Positions 1-8,765 of a stretch of 64,000 bases of DNA are shown one piece after another. Source of the DNA: Rhizobium sp. Root1203 (GTDB lineage Bacteria; Pseudomonadota; Alphaproteobacteria; Rhizobiales; Rhizobiaceae); NCBI RefSeq assembly GCF_001424945.1, contig NZ_LMCW01000012.1:250642-314641 (forward strand). The letters run 5' to 3'. How positions within the stretch are numbered: position 1 is the first letter of the stretch; each line of letters begins with the position of its first letter. A program made the position numbers and the translations under genes. Below the pieces are notes generated by a model. That model had not been told where the DNA came from. It ran no database searches and worked only from the letters and a program-made list of their open reading frames with translations.

Positions 1-120
1 GCGTGAAAGTCCGGTCACCCCCAACCGGATGGTCGGATTGACGAGACCTGTGGCGCGGTCGGAGAGGTTCTCCAAGGCGATGCGCGCGTCGTCTGCGAAG
101 GATGTCAGGCTGGGGGGCAA
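1..120 (-). CDS. YcjX-family GTP-binding protein (DUF463), N-terminus, runs off the left edge
   Basis: Reading the minus strand from a TTG at 120 gives an open frame of 40 residues to the window edge. It starts PPSLTSFADDARIALENL and ends NPTIRLGVTGLSR, just before where a P-loop (AGKT) would follow. RLGVTGLSRAGKT is how I remember YcjX-type P-loop proteins beginning in alphaproteobacteria. YcjX proteins are predicted nucleotide-binding proteins of poorly known function, often co-regulated with stress genes. There is no ATG; the TTG has only a weak CGGGA about 8 bases upstream. It follows the SixA-like gene by 75 bases on the same strand, so the two may be cotranscribed. The P-loop itself lies outside the window. 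Confidence 0.65.
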   Translation of the reverse strand, partial: MPPSLTSFADDARIALENLSDRATGLVNPTIRLGVTGLSR

Positions 121-195
121 GGCGAAATCCCGATTGGATGGTAGAACGCCATATAGGAACCGGCATGCGATAGGAAAAGGAGCGCCGTCAGGAGG

Positions 196-693
196 TCAGT
201 CGATCACGAAGTCGACAAGGCGCCAACCCGTGGCGCCATTGTCACTGTCGAGCACAGCAAGACCGGCCGTGGGAAAACCGGTCGGCAGCGCCTGAGACAG
301 CGCCCGATGCCCGATCAAAGCCTCCAGCGTCTGCTCCATCGTGGGGTTGTGGCCGATGAGCATCACGGAATTTACCGATTCCTGGGCGCCGATGATTTCA
401 AGGTAGATGTCGGGGGAGGCGTTGTAGAGCGCATCGACGAATCGAATATCGACGGTCGATCCCATGGCGCGGTGGATTGCATCGGCCGTGTCGCGGCAGC
501 GCAGCGCGGTCGAACTCAGCACTAGGTCGGGCCGGTACCCCTTGTCAGCTGCTTTGTCGGCAACGATCTCGGCGTCCGCGTAGCCTTGCTCGTTCAACGG
601 GCGATCGAAATCGCTCTGCCCAGGGGCCGCCCAGGCAGCTTCCGCATGCCGCAAAAGATAGATCCGGGACGGCGGAGGCAGGATTGCGGTCAT
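196..693 (-). CDS. SixA-like histidine phosphatase
   Basis: A protein of about 165 residues of the histidine phosphatase (phosphoglycerate mutase-like) superfamily. The catalytic RHAE motif is in IYLLRHAEAAW near the N-terminus. A second catalytic histidine is in MLIGHNPTMEQTLEAL near residue 115, a pattern typical of SixA, which removes phosphate from phosphohistidine on phosphotransfer proteins. The whole protein is one small domain, as usual for SixA. The frame can also open at a GTG at 705; I prefer the ATG at 693, although neither has a strong ribosome site. It lies upstream of the YcjX-like gene. Its target here is unknown; a link to the CckA phosphorelay 3 kb away is only a thought. 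Confidence 0.82.
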   Translation of the reverse strand: MTAILPPPSRIYLLRHAEAAWAAPGQSDFDRPLNEQGYADAEIVADKAADKGYRPDLVLSSTALRCRDTADAIHRAMGSTVDIRFVDALYNASPDIYLEIIGAQESVNSVMLIGHNPTMEQTLEALIGHRALSQALPTGFPTAGLAVLDSDNGATGWRLVDFVID

Positions 694-967
694 AGGAAAA
701 TCCACGCTCGAGGAAGCTTTTTCAGTAGCGGTTGCTTAGGTTCCGCGTCAACCATGCTGGCGAATCCCGAGAGCAAGTTACGGCAAAACCTGTAGTGGCT
801 CCAGCCATATGAGATATGCCTCAAGCAAAATAATGACGCAAAAATAGTCTGTTAGCTCAAAAATGTGACGGATTTAAAAATCTGTTTACCTAGCGTATTG
901 GGCTTGAATCAGACGTGGTGCTCGGGATATACAGCCGCCAGATGAGATGTTCTTCAGGAGAATCGCG

Positions 968-1387
968 TTGAGTGAGAAGATCGATCTTAGCAACTACGTA
1001 CCCTCGGAAGAGGAAGAGTTTATGAACGGCAATCAGCGGGCCTATTTCAGGTCGAAGTTGGTAGCCTGGAGAAACGACATCCTCAGAGAGGCGCGCGAAA
1101 CGCTCGACCATCTGGCCGAGGAAAGCGCAAACCACCCGGATCTCGCCGACAGGGCGTCTTCCGAAACAGACAGGGCCATCGAGTTGCGTGCCCGCGATCG
1201 CCAGAGAAAGCTGATATCCAAGATAGATGCAGCGCTCCAGCGTATCGAGGACGGCACTTACGGCTACTGCGAGGAAACCGGTGAGCCTATCGGCCTCAAG
1301 CGTCTCGACGCCCGCCCGATCGCAACGCTTTCCATCGAGGCGCAGGAGCGTCACGAGCGTCGCGAGAAGGTCTATCGAGACGAATAG
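968..1387 (+). CDS. dksA: DksA-family RNA polymerase regulator with degenerate zinc finger
   Basis: A 139-residue DksA/TraR-family protein that would bind the RNA polymerase secondary channel and act with ppGpp in the stringent response. It has the N-terminal coiled-coil hairpin with the DxxDxA tip motif (PDLADRAS, residues about 57-64) and the C-terminal finger region YGYCEETGEPIGLKRLDARP. Only the first of the four usual zinc cysteines remains (Cys101); the others are Thr, Ser and Ala. The reading frame opens at an ATG at 947, but AGGAG at 956-960 sits 7 bases before the TTG at 968, which I take as the start. A strong terminator follows at 1413. Cysteine-poor DksA proteins are known from alphaproteobacteria and can work without zinc. 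Confidence 0.88.
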   Translation: MSEKIDLSNYVPSEEEEFMNGNQRAYFRSKLVAWRNDILREARETLDHLAEESANHPDLADRASSETDRAIELRARDRQRKLISKIDAALQRIEDGTYGYCEETGEPIGLKRLDARPIATLSIEAQERHERREKVYRDE

Positions 1388-1412
1388 GCCCGGCAAATCC
1401 AACCTATCAAGA

Positions 1413-1442
1413 GGCACTGCGGCGATCGCAGTGCCTTTTTTC
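1413..1442 (+). terminator. Rho-independent terminator of dksA
   Basis: Nine-base arms GGCACTGCG and CGCAGTGCC around a 5-base loop, followed directly by six T. It lies 25 bases after the dksA stop and before the convergent FliO-like gene. Confidence 0.9.
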
Positions 1443-1477
1443 GTTTCCGGAGTGGCAAAGCGATCTTGCCGAACCTG

Positions 1478-2485
1478 CTATTTGTCCCGGTTGACGCTCA
1501 TCTCGCCGAAGATGCGGGCAACCTCGTTCTGAAGGGCTGCGTCGGCGCCGGTGATGGGTGCCATCTCCGGATCACGGCGGGGCAGGTTGCCGGGACCCTG
1601 GCCCGGTAAGGGGCGGATTGGCGCAGTCTGGGCAGGAACGATACGCTCTGCCGCAAGCGTGCTTGTCATCTCTTCTTCAAGAACGCGCTGGAAATCGCTC
1701 GGCTGTGCTGAGGGGGGGGCCGCCGGCGCGCCAATGGGATTGACTGCCGGTGAGGTGCTGGGCTGCATAGCGGCCGGGTGCCTGTTGGCCGGGCGAATCA
1801 GCTGAGGTTCGACCCGTTGGGGAGTGAGAACCCGCTGGCGAGCGGAATCGAGAATTTCGGCTGCGGCCGACGCCTCGATAGGTGGCGATTCCCGCGAGGC
1901 GAAGGTCTGCTGCTGTGGGCGCGGCTCAATGGAGGGAGCGGATGAGGGCACAGGACGAGGCGAACGTTCGCCCTCCACGGCTGCCGCTTCCGCCGGCTGG
2001 CGCGGCTCTGGAACGGGCGTTGGTTTGATCGCCGCAGGCTCCGGCACATACTCCTCGACGGGAGCCGGGCTGCGGGCCATCGCCGGCTTCGGGGCAGGAG
2101 GCGCAACCGGATCTGCGTCGGCGATCATCATCACCGGTTGTTCCTTTTGTTCCGCAGCCGGAACGCGCGCAGGCTCCGCTTCCGATTCGACGCGCGGCAG
2201 AATTCTGCTTTCGATCACGATATCGGTCGGCCCGCCGATCATCACCAGGTGCTCGACATCGTCCCGGCGGACGAGAACCAGGCGGCGACGCGCATCCACA
2301 GCCGCCGCATCGAGAACCTGCAGCCGAGGCTGACGGTTGCGTCCGCCCCGGACAAACGGCGACGGTGCCCGGCTGCGGATGATCAAGAGCACTACGACGA
2401 GGAGCAGCAGTGCGATGCCAACGCCGCCGGCAGCAAGAAGGAAGCGACTGCCATAAGCGCCTATCAGGTCATCGAACATCTTCAC
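1478..2485 (-). CDS. FliO-like single-pass membrane protein with proline-rich tail
   Basis: A 335-residue protein. Residues about 14-36 form a strongly hydrophobic membrane segment (GVGIALLLLVVVLLIIRS). This is followed by a compact domain ending in RRLVLVRRDDVEHLVMIGG and then PTDIVIESRI, the pattern of FliO, the small membrane subunit of the flagellar export gate. From about residue 115 to the end the protein is proline-, alanine- and glutamate-rich and looks disordered. FliO proteins are usually near 100-150 residues, so the long tail is unusual. No flagellar genes are in the window; the neighbours are dksA and cckA. It may be a FliO-domain protein with another role. The start has only a weak upstream site but the membrane segment fixes the N-terminus closely. 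Confidence 0.68.
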   Translation of the reverse strand: MKMFDDLIGAYGSRFLLAAGGVGIALLLLVVVLLIIRSRAPSPFVRGGRNRQPRLQVLDAAAVDARRRLVLVRRDDVEHLVMIGGPTDIVIESRILPRVESEAEPARVPAAEQKEQPVMMIADADPVAPPAPKPAMARSPAPVEEYVPEPAAIKPTPVPEPRQPAEAAAVEGERSPRPVPSSAPSIEPRPQQQTFASRESPPIEASAAAEILDSARQRVLTPQRVEPQLIRPANRHPAAMQPSTSPAVNPIGAPAAPPSAQPSDFQRVLEEEMTSTLAAERIVPAQTAPIRPLPGQGPGNLPRRDPEMAPITGADAALQNEVARIFGEMSVNRDK

Positions 2486-2765
2486 GTACTCCCTTCGCGG
2501 TTTTCAACCACATGACGACTTTTCCGCTTCGTAAACAAGGGATACGCGCCTTGTCCAGTCAGTCGAACGGCCATGTGGATTAGCACCTGCCTTCCAACAG
2601 TGCATTTAAACGGGAAAAGTGGCGCTGTTGCTTGTGAATTCAATCACTCTTCATGGTTAGCGGTGTTTTTGGTGGAGCAGCAAGTTGCTAAGAAGAAAGA
2701 AGCGCCTGATTCCTGCTTGTTCCCTATGTTGCGAGGGACGACGGGCAGGCAATGCGAGGGACTAG

Positions 2766-5363
2766 ATGACGAAACCGCGTCAGGCCGACAACTTTAGCGA
2801 ACCGCTCGTGGAGCGTGGAGGGCGCGCAGGGACGGCGTTGCGCATTCTTTTGCTCGCGCTGGTGCTGATCGGCGCCGCTGCCGCCTTCGTCGTCTTCAAG
2901 AATTCGCTCGACAACGAAATGGTTCTGGGCGTCCTCGGGGTGCTGGCCATGGTTGGCATTTTCTTCCTGGTCTCGTCGATCATCGGCTTTATCGAGGTCA
3001 TGCCGCAACATCAATCCGACAGTCTGGCGCGTGCATTTCTGAACAGCCATCCCGATGGTTCGCTGATTACCGACGAGAAAGGCCGTATCGTTTACGCCAA
3101 CGCCGCTTACGGGGCGTTGACCGGTGCCCGCAAACCCACCGAGGTGCAGACTCTCGAGGCGCTTTTGTCGCGCCACCGTGAATCGAACGAAGCTCTCTAT
3201 CGCCTTTCCAACGGATTGAGAGAGGGCAAGGAGGGGCGCGAGGAATTCAGGCTTTTGAGGGCCCTGGGGCCGTCGATCAACGGATCCGGCGCGCATTGGT
3301 ATCGCCTGAAAGCACGCGTTCTGCAGAGCGAAGAACGCGGCGGCAAGCCGCTGCGGATCTGGCAGATCAGCGACATTACGTCGGAAAGAGACGATCAGGA
3401 GCGCTTTTTCAAGGAGTTGCAGAACGCAATCGACTACCTCGATCATGCCCCCGCCGGATTCTTTTCCGCCGGGCGCAAGGGTGAGATCTTCTATCTGAAC
3501 GCCACCTTGGCCGAATGGCTCGGTATCGATCTCACCAAGTTCATTCCGGGCTCGATGACGATCGGCGATCTGGTGGCCGGCGAAGGGTTGGCGCTTATCC
3601 AGTCCGTCCAGGCCGATCCGGGTCTCAAGAAGACCGTGACGCTCGATCTCGATCTCAAGAGATCCACAGGCCAGAGCGTCCCCGTGCAGATCGTTCACAG
3701 CGTCACCTCGATGCGCGACGGTGCGCCGGGCGAAAGCCGGACGATCGTGCTGACGCGTCGTCAGGGCGGCGAAGGCGACCAGTCTGCGTCTGCCGCGTCA
3801 ATGCGCTTTACGCGCTTCTTCAACAATACGCCGATGGCGATCGCCTCGGTCGACGGCAATGGCCGCATCCTGCGGACAAACGCTCCGTTCCTGAAGCTTT
3901 TCTCCGGTATCGTCTCCCGCGACGATGTCGAGAACGGCGCGTTCTTCGAGACGATTGTGCAGGACATCGACAAGCCGCGGCTGCAACACGCGCTGGCGGC
4001 AGCAAAGGACCGTCAGGGCGATATCCCACCGATCGATTCGAAAACGCAGGCCGACGATTCGCGTCATTTCCGCTTCTATGTGAACGCCGTGATCGATCAA
4101 AGCGACGAGGCGCCGGAAGAGGCTGCCATCGTCTATGCCGTGGAGGTGACGGAACAGAAAGCGCTCGAGGCGCAAATGGCGCAGACGCAGAAGATGAATG
4201 CCGTGGGCACTCTGGCGGGCGGAATAGCGCATGATTTCAACAACGTTCTGACGGCTATCCTGCTCTCGTCCGACCACCTGCTGCTGCAGGCGCGGCCGGC
4301 GGATCCGGGCTTTGCGGACTTGATGGAGATCAAGCGCAACGCAAATCGTGCCGCGGTCCTCGTGCGGCAACTCCTAGCCTTTTCGCGCAAGCAGACGATG
4401 CGCCCAACGGTGCTCAACCTGACGGATTTGGTCGGCGATCTCAGGATGCTTGTCGACCGGCTTCTTTCCGGAACGAACGTCAAGCTCGACGTGGAGTACG
4501 GGCGTGACCTGTGGCCGGTCAAGACCGATCTTTCCCAGTTCGAGCAGGTTCTCATCAATCTCTGCGTCAATGCCCGGGATGCCATGCCGCAAGGCGGCAA
4601 GCTAACGCTGCGCACGAAGAATGTGACGGCAGACGAGGTCGCGGCCTTCAACTATTCCTACATGCCGCACGAGGACATGGTGCTGGTCGAGGTTTCCGAC
4701 AACGGGACCGGCATCGCGCCCGAAATCATGGACAAGATCTTCGAGCCGTTCTTCACAACCAAGGACGTGGGCAAGGGAACCGGTCTCGGCTTGGCCATGG
4801 TCTACGGCATCGTCAAGCAATCCGGTGGCTATATCCAGCCGGAGTCCGAAATCGGCAAGGGCACTACGTTCCGAGTCTTCCTGCCGCGCCACATCGTCGA
4901 CCCGGCGATCGCCGCAGAGGCGGAGGCGTTGACCCTTGCTGCCGGAACGCTCGTCCAACCGGCGCCGGTGCCCGAGCAGCCCGAAGATCTAACCGGTTCG
5001 GCAGTCATTCTGCTGGTCGAGGACGAAGAGGCTGTGCGTCGTGGCGGCAAGCGAATGCTCGAAACGCGCGGCTACACCGTTCATGAAGCGGGTTCCGGTG
5101 TCGAAGCGCTTGAGATCATGGAGGAATTGGACGGCAAGGTCGATATCGTCGTCTCAGACGTGGTGATGCCTGAAATGGATGGGCCCACGCTGTTGCGCGA
5201 ACTGCGCAAGACATACCCGGATCTGAAGTTCATTTTCGTCTCGGGCTACGCCGAGGATGCGTTTGCCCGCAACCTGCCGCCGGAATCGAAATTCGGCTTC
5301 CTGCCCAAGCCATTCTCGCTGAAACAGCTCGCCGTCGTCGTCAAGGAGACGCTGGACAGCTAG
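2766..5363 (+). CDS. cckA: Hybrid sensor histidine kinase CckA
   Basis: An 865-residue hybrid kinase. Two membrane segments lie near residues 22-42 and 55-77 with a very short periplasmic turn. PAS-like domains follow (about 90-210, 220-330 and 350-470). The phosphoacceptor is in [15 protein letters not shown] (His489); the ATPase domain has [19 protein letters not shown] and [14 protein letters not shown]. The receiver domain at the C-terminus carries [10 protein letters not shown] with Asp798. This architecture, and HDFNN, are typical of CckA, which phosphorylates CtrA and CpdR through ChpT and so controls the alphaproteobacterial cell cycle. Neither chpT nor ctrA is in the window. The gene stands alone on the plus strand; a short stem-loop follows the stop. 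Confidence 0.93.
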   Translation: MTKPRQADNFSEPLVERGGRAGTALRILLLALVLIGAAAAFVVFKNSLDNEMVLGVLGVLAMVGIFFLVSSIIGFIEVMPQHQSDSLARAFLNSHPDGSLITDEKGRIVYANAAYGALTGARKPTEVQTLEALLSRHRESNEALYRLSNGLREGKEGREEFRLLRALGPSINGSGAHWYRLKARVLQSEERGGKPLRIWQISDITSERDDQERFFKELQNAIDYLDHAPAGFFSAGRKGEIFYLNATLAEWLGIDLTKFIPGSMTIGDLVAGEGLALIQSVQADPGLKKTVTLDLDLKRSTGQSVPVQIVHSVTSMRDGAPGESRTIVLTRRQGGEGDQSASAASMRFTRFFNNTPMAIASVDGNGRILRTNAPFLKLFSGIVSRDDVENGAFFETIVQDIDKPRLQHALAAAKDRQGDIPPIDSKTQADDSRHFRFYVNAVIDQSDEAPEEAAIVYAVEVTEQKALEAQMAQTQKMNAVGTLAGGIAHDFNNVLTAILLSSDHLLLQARPADPGFADLMEIKRNANRAAVLVRQLLAFSRKQTMRPTVLNLTDLVGDLRMLVDRLLSGTNVKLDVEYGRDLWPVKTDLSQFEQVLINLCVNARDAMPQGGKLTLRTKNVTADEVAAFNYSYMPHEDMVLVEVSDNGTGIAPEIMDKIFEPFFTTKDVGKGTGLGLAMVYGIVKQSGGYIQPESEIGKGTTFRVFLPRHIVDPAIAAEAEALTLAAGTLVQPAPVPEQPEDLTGSAVILLVEDEEAVRRGGKRMLETRGYTVHEAGSGVEALEIMEELDGKVDIVVSDVVMPEMDGPTLLRELRKTYPDLKFIFVSGYAEDAFARNLPPESKFGFLPKPFSLKQLAVVVKETLDS

Positions 5364-5385
5364 GGGAGGCGCACCAGCGCCTCCC
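5364..5385. terminator. Stem-loop between convergent cckA and psuG
   Basis: Arms GGGAGGCGC and GCGCCTCCC with a 4-base loop lie immediately after the cckA stop. No T-run follows on the plus strand, so a terminator role is only probable. It sits between two converging genes. Confidence 0.5.
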
Positions 5386-5392
5386 TGATCGA

Positions 5393-6319
5393 TCAGGCCG
5401 TCAGTGCGACAGCGATTTCCGCCGCCAGGCGGGCGTTGTTTTCGACAAGCGCGATGTTTGTCTTCAGGCTCTGGCCGTCGGTCAGATCGAAGATGGTGCT
5501 GAGCAGGTAGGGGGTCACGGACTTGCCGCTGATCTCGTCGCGCTCGGCGCTGTCGAGTGCTCGCTCGATGTAGATTTCCATCTCTTCGCGCGCGATTTCG
5601 TCCGCCTCAGGCACCGGATTGGCAATCAGCATGCCGCCGTCTATGCCGAGCTGCTCGCGAACTGTCTGGAAATTGGCAATCGCTGCCGGACTGTTCAGCG
5701 TCAGCGGGCTGCGCAAGCCCGACGAGCGCGACCAGAAGGCTGGGAACTCTTCGCTTTCATAGGTAACGACCGGGACGCCCGCCGTTTCGAGGACTTCCAA
5801 GGTCTTGGGGATATCGAGGATCGCCTTTGCGCCAGCGCAGACGACGATGACACCGGTGCGACCGAGTTCCTCAAGGTCGGCTGATATGTCGAAGCTGTCT
5901 TCAGCGCCGCGATGGACGCCGCCGATGCCGCCCGTCGCGAAGACCTTGATGCCGGCGCGCTCGGCCGCGATCATGGTCGCGGCGACCGTCGTCGCACCAT
6001 GGCGACGTTCGGCGATCGCGAAGGCGAGGTCGGCGCGCGAGACCTTCAGAACGTCTTTCGCCTGCGCGAGCTGTTCGAGCTCTTCGGCTTCCAGGCCGAT
6101 GTGCAGCGTGCCGTGGATGACCGCGATGGTCGCGGGCACCGCACCCTGTTCACGGATGATCGATTCGACGCTTCGCGCCATTTCGATGTTGCCGGGATAG
6201 GGCATGCCATGGGTGATGATCGTGGATTCCAGGGCCACGATCGGGGCGCCGCGCTGCTTGGCGCTGGCGACTTCCTTCGAATAAGCGATCGGCAGGAGTG
6301 GGGACACGGGCTTCGTCAT
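5393..6319 (-). CDS. psuG: Pseudouridine-5'-phosphate glycosidase
   Basis: A 308-residue protein, the usual length for this family. It splits pseudouridine 5'-phosphate reversibly into uracil and ribose 5-phosphate. Family landmarks are VALESTIITHGMPYPGN near the N-terminus, TTVAATMIAAERAGI, FATGGIGGVHRG, and VVTYESEEFPAFW. I place the start at the ATG at 6319 because GGAAG lies 5 bases upstream; an earlier in-frame ATG at 6331 and a longer frame to 6382 would overlap the kinase gene. It begins 28 bases after the end of psuK on the same strand, so the two form an operon that takes pseudouridine to uracil and ribose phosphate. Confidence 0.93.
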   Translation of the reverse strand: MTKPVSPLLPIAYSKEVASAKQRGAPIVALESTIITHGMPYPGNIEMARSVESIIREQGAVPATIAVIHGTLHIGLEAEELEQLAQAKDVLKVSRADLAFAIAERRHGATTVAATMIAAERAGIKVFATGGIGGVHRGAEDSFDISADLEELGRTGVIVVCAGAKAILDIPKTLEVLETAGVPVVTYESEEFPAFWSRSSGLRSPLTLNSPAAIANFQTVREQLGIDGGMLIANPVPEADEIAREEMEIYIERALDSAERDEISGKSVTPYLLSTIFDLTDGQSLKTNIALVENNARLAAEIAVALTA

Positions 6320-6347
6320 TGTATCTTCCATTTCATTCTTTGGTGCT

Positions 6348-7292
6348 TCAATGCAGAATTCTTGGCTCAGGGACAAGAGCAAGCGTCTGCTTCAGCAGAT
6401 CAGCGGAGAGATTTTCGTTCACGGCGTGCGGCGATTGAACGGTGAGAGCCGCGGCCGCCGCTCCATCTCGGACAGCGTCCGCGAGCGGCAGCCCACGCAT
6501 GAGCGCGGCAATGAAGCCGGCGGCGAGCGAATCTCCGGCGCCGGTGACGTCCGCCACATCGGGGACGTCGGCCGGCTGCAGCGCAACGACCCGACCATTG
6601 GCAAAGGCGATCAACTCACGCTGCCCGCGGGTCACCACGCCGCCCTTGAGGCCGGTGTCACCGAGCAGTGACGGCCAGTGCGAAGGGTCGTTCGGCCGCT
6701 CGCCGGTGAGTGCCGCGGCTTCCGCTTCATTGAGGAAGAGATAGTCGATACCCTGCATGCAGCGTTTCAGCTTGACGACTTTTGCCGGCGAGATCGCGAT
6801 TGCGCCGACCGGCTTGCCGAGCGCATTGGCGCGGGCGACGATGGCGGCCAGCGTGTCTTCCGGAAGGTTGGCGTCGAAGACGATGAAATCGGCGGCGGCA
6901 AAGGCTTCGCGGACCGCGCGGATCGACAGGCGCCGCGGCACGAACATGCGATAGAGATCCATATCCGCGAGCGCAATGACGAGGTTGCCGTCGCGTTCGA
7001 TGATCGCGGTATAGCTCGGAGTCTTGCGGTCGAGGAAAACAAACGGCCGATCGTCAATGCCGGCATAGTCGGCAGCTTCGCTCACCATTTCGCCGGTCGG
7101 GTCGCCGCCGCGCGGCGAGATCATCGTGACGTCGAAGCCCAGTCGGGCGAGATTGCGCGCTGCATTGAAGCCGCCGCCGCCCGGCTCCTCGAACCAGGAA
7201 CCAGGATTGCTGGCGCCTTCAGAGGTCTCTCCGGAGATGCGGCCGCGCCTGTCGATGTGGGCTCCGCCGAGAACAAGAATCTTCTTTCGCAT
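6348..7292 (-). CDS. psuK: PfkB-family pseudouridine kinase
   Basis: A 314-residue PfkB-family sugar kinase. The N-terminus KKILVLGGAHIDRRGRI and the motif EEPGGGGFNAARNLARLG match ribokinase-like enzymes, and the C-terminal PfkB signature VTGAGDSLAAGFIAAL contains the catalytic aspartate. Its place directly before psuG points to phosphorylation of pseudouridine at the 5' position. I start it at the ATG at 7292, with GGGGAC about 7 bases upstream; the frame is open to 7385 without a better site. No nucleoside transporter gene is adjacent, although many psuKG operons have one. Confidence 0.88.
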   Translation of the reverse strand: MRKKILVLGGAHIDRRGRISGETSEGASNPGSWFEEPGGGGFNAARNLARLGFDVTMISPRGGDPTGEMVSEAADYAGIDDRPFVFLDRKTPSYTAIIERDGNLVIALADMDLYRMFVPRRLSIRAVREAFAAADFIVFDANLPEDTLAAIVARANALGKPVGAIAISPAKVVKLKRCMQGIDYLFLNEAEAAALTGERPNDPSHWPSLLGDTGLKGGVVTRGQRELIAFANGRVVALQPADVPDVADVTGAGDSLAAGFIAALMRGLPLADAVRDGAAAAALTVQSPHAVNENLSADLLKQTLALVPEPRILH

Positions 7293-7458
7293 GTCACCGT
7301 CCCCTGCTGCCGGAGGATCCGAATCGTCCGGCAGCATGGTGGAGCGAAGAGCCGGGACGCGCATGCGTAAGCCCTTGCTTTCCATCGATAAAACAAATGT
7401 AGAACACGGGACATTTTACCTTTTTCTTTCAATCGGTTGCACGGCACTTGCGGCATGA

Positions 7459-7473
7459 GAACAAATGCGGTAC
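7459..7473. promoter_or_regulatory. Candidate LexA (SOS) box upstream of recA
   Basis: GAAC-N7-GTAC lies 60 bases before the recA start. The alphaproteobacterial LexA operator is known as GAAC-N7-GAAC (or GTTC-N7-GTTC), so this differs at one base of the second half-site. Its position ahead of recA supports the reading. Confidence 0.55.
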
Positions 7474-7532
7474 AAAATCGATATCGGCGGCGACATTGCT
7501 TGAGCGGCTTCAATAACCTAAAGGTGGATCGA

Positions 7533-8612
<1,080 letters not shown>

Positions 8613-8637
8613 GTCTTCCGCTGCCTGCGAATAGTTG

Positions 8638-8679
8638 AAACCGGCCGCATTCCTTCATCAGAATGCGGCCGGTTTTGTT
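8638..8679 (+). terminator. Rho-independent terminator of recA
   Basis: Perfect 15-base arms (AAACCGGCCGCATTC and its complement) with an 8-base loop, ending in TTTTGTTT. It lies 26 bases after the recA stop and separates recA from alaS. Confidence 0.93.
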
Positions 8680-8765
8680 TGTCTGCTGGACAGTGGTTAA
8701 CGCGGACGATAAAAGCCACTGACTTTACGTTTTGACCTGCCTTTGGCAGCATTGAAGGGCATAGC

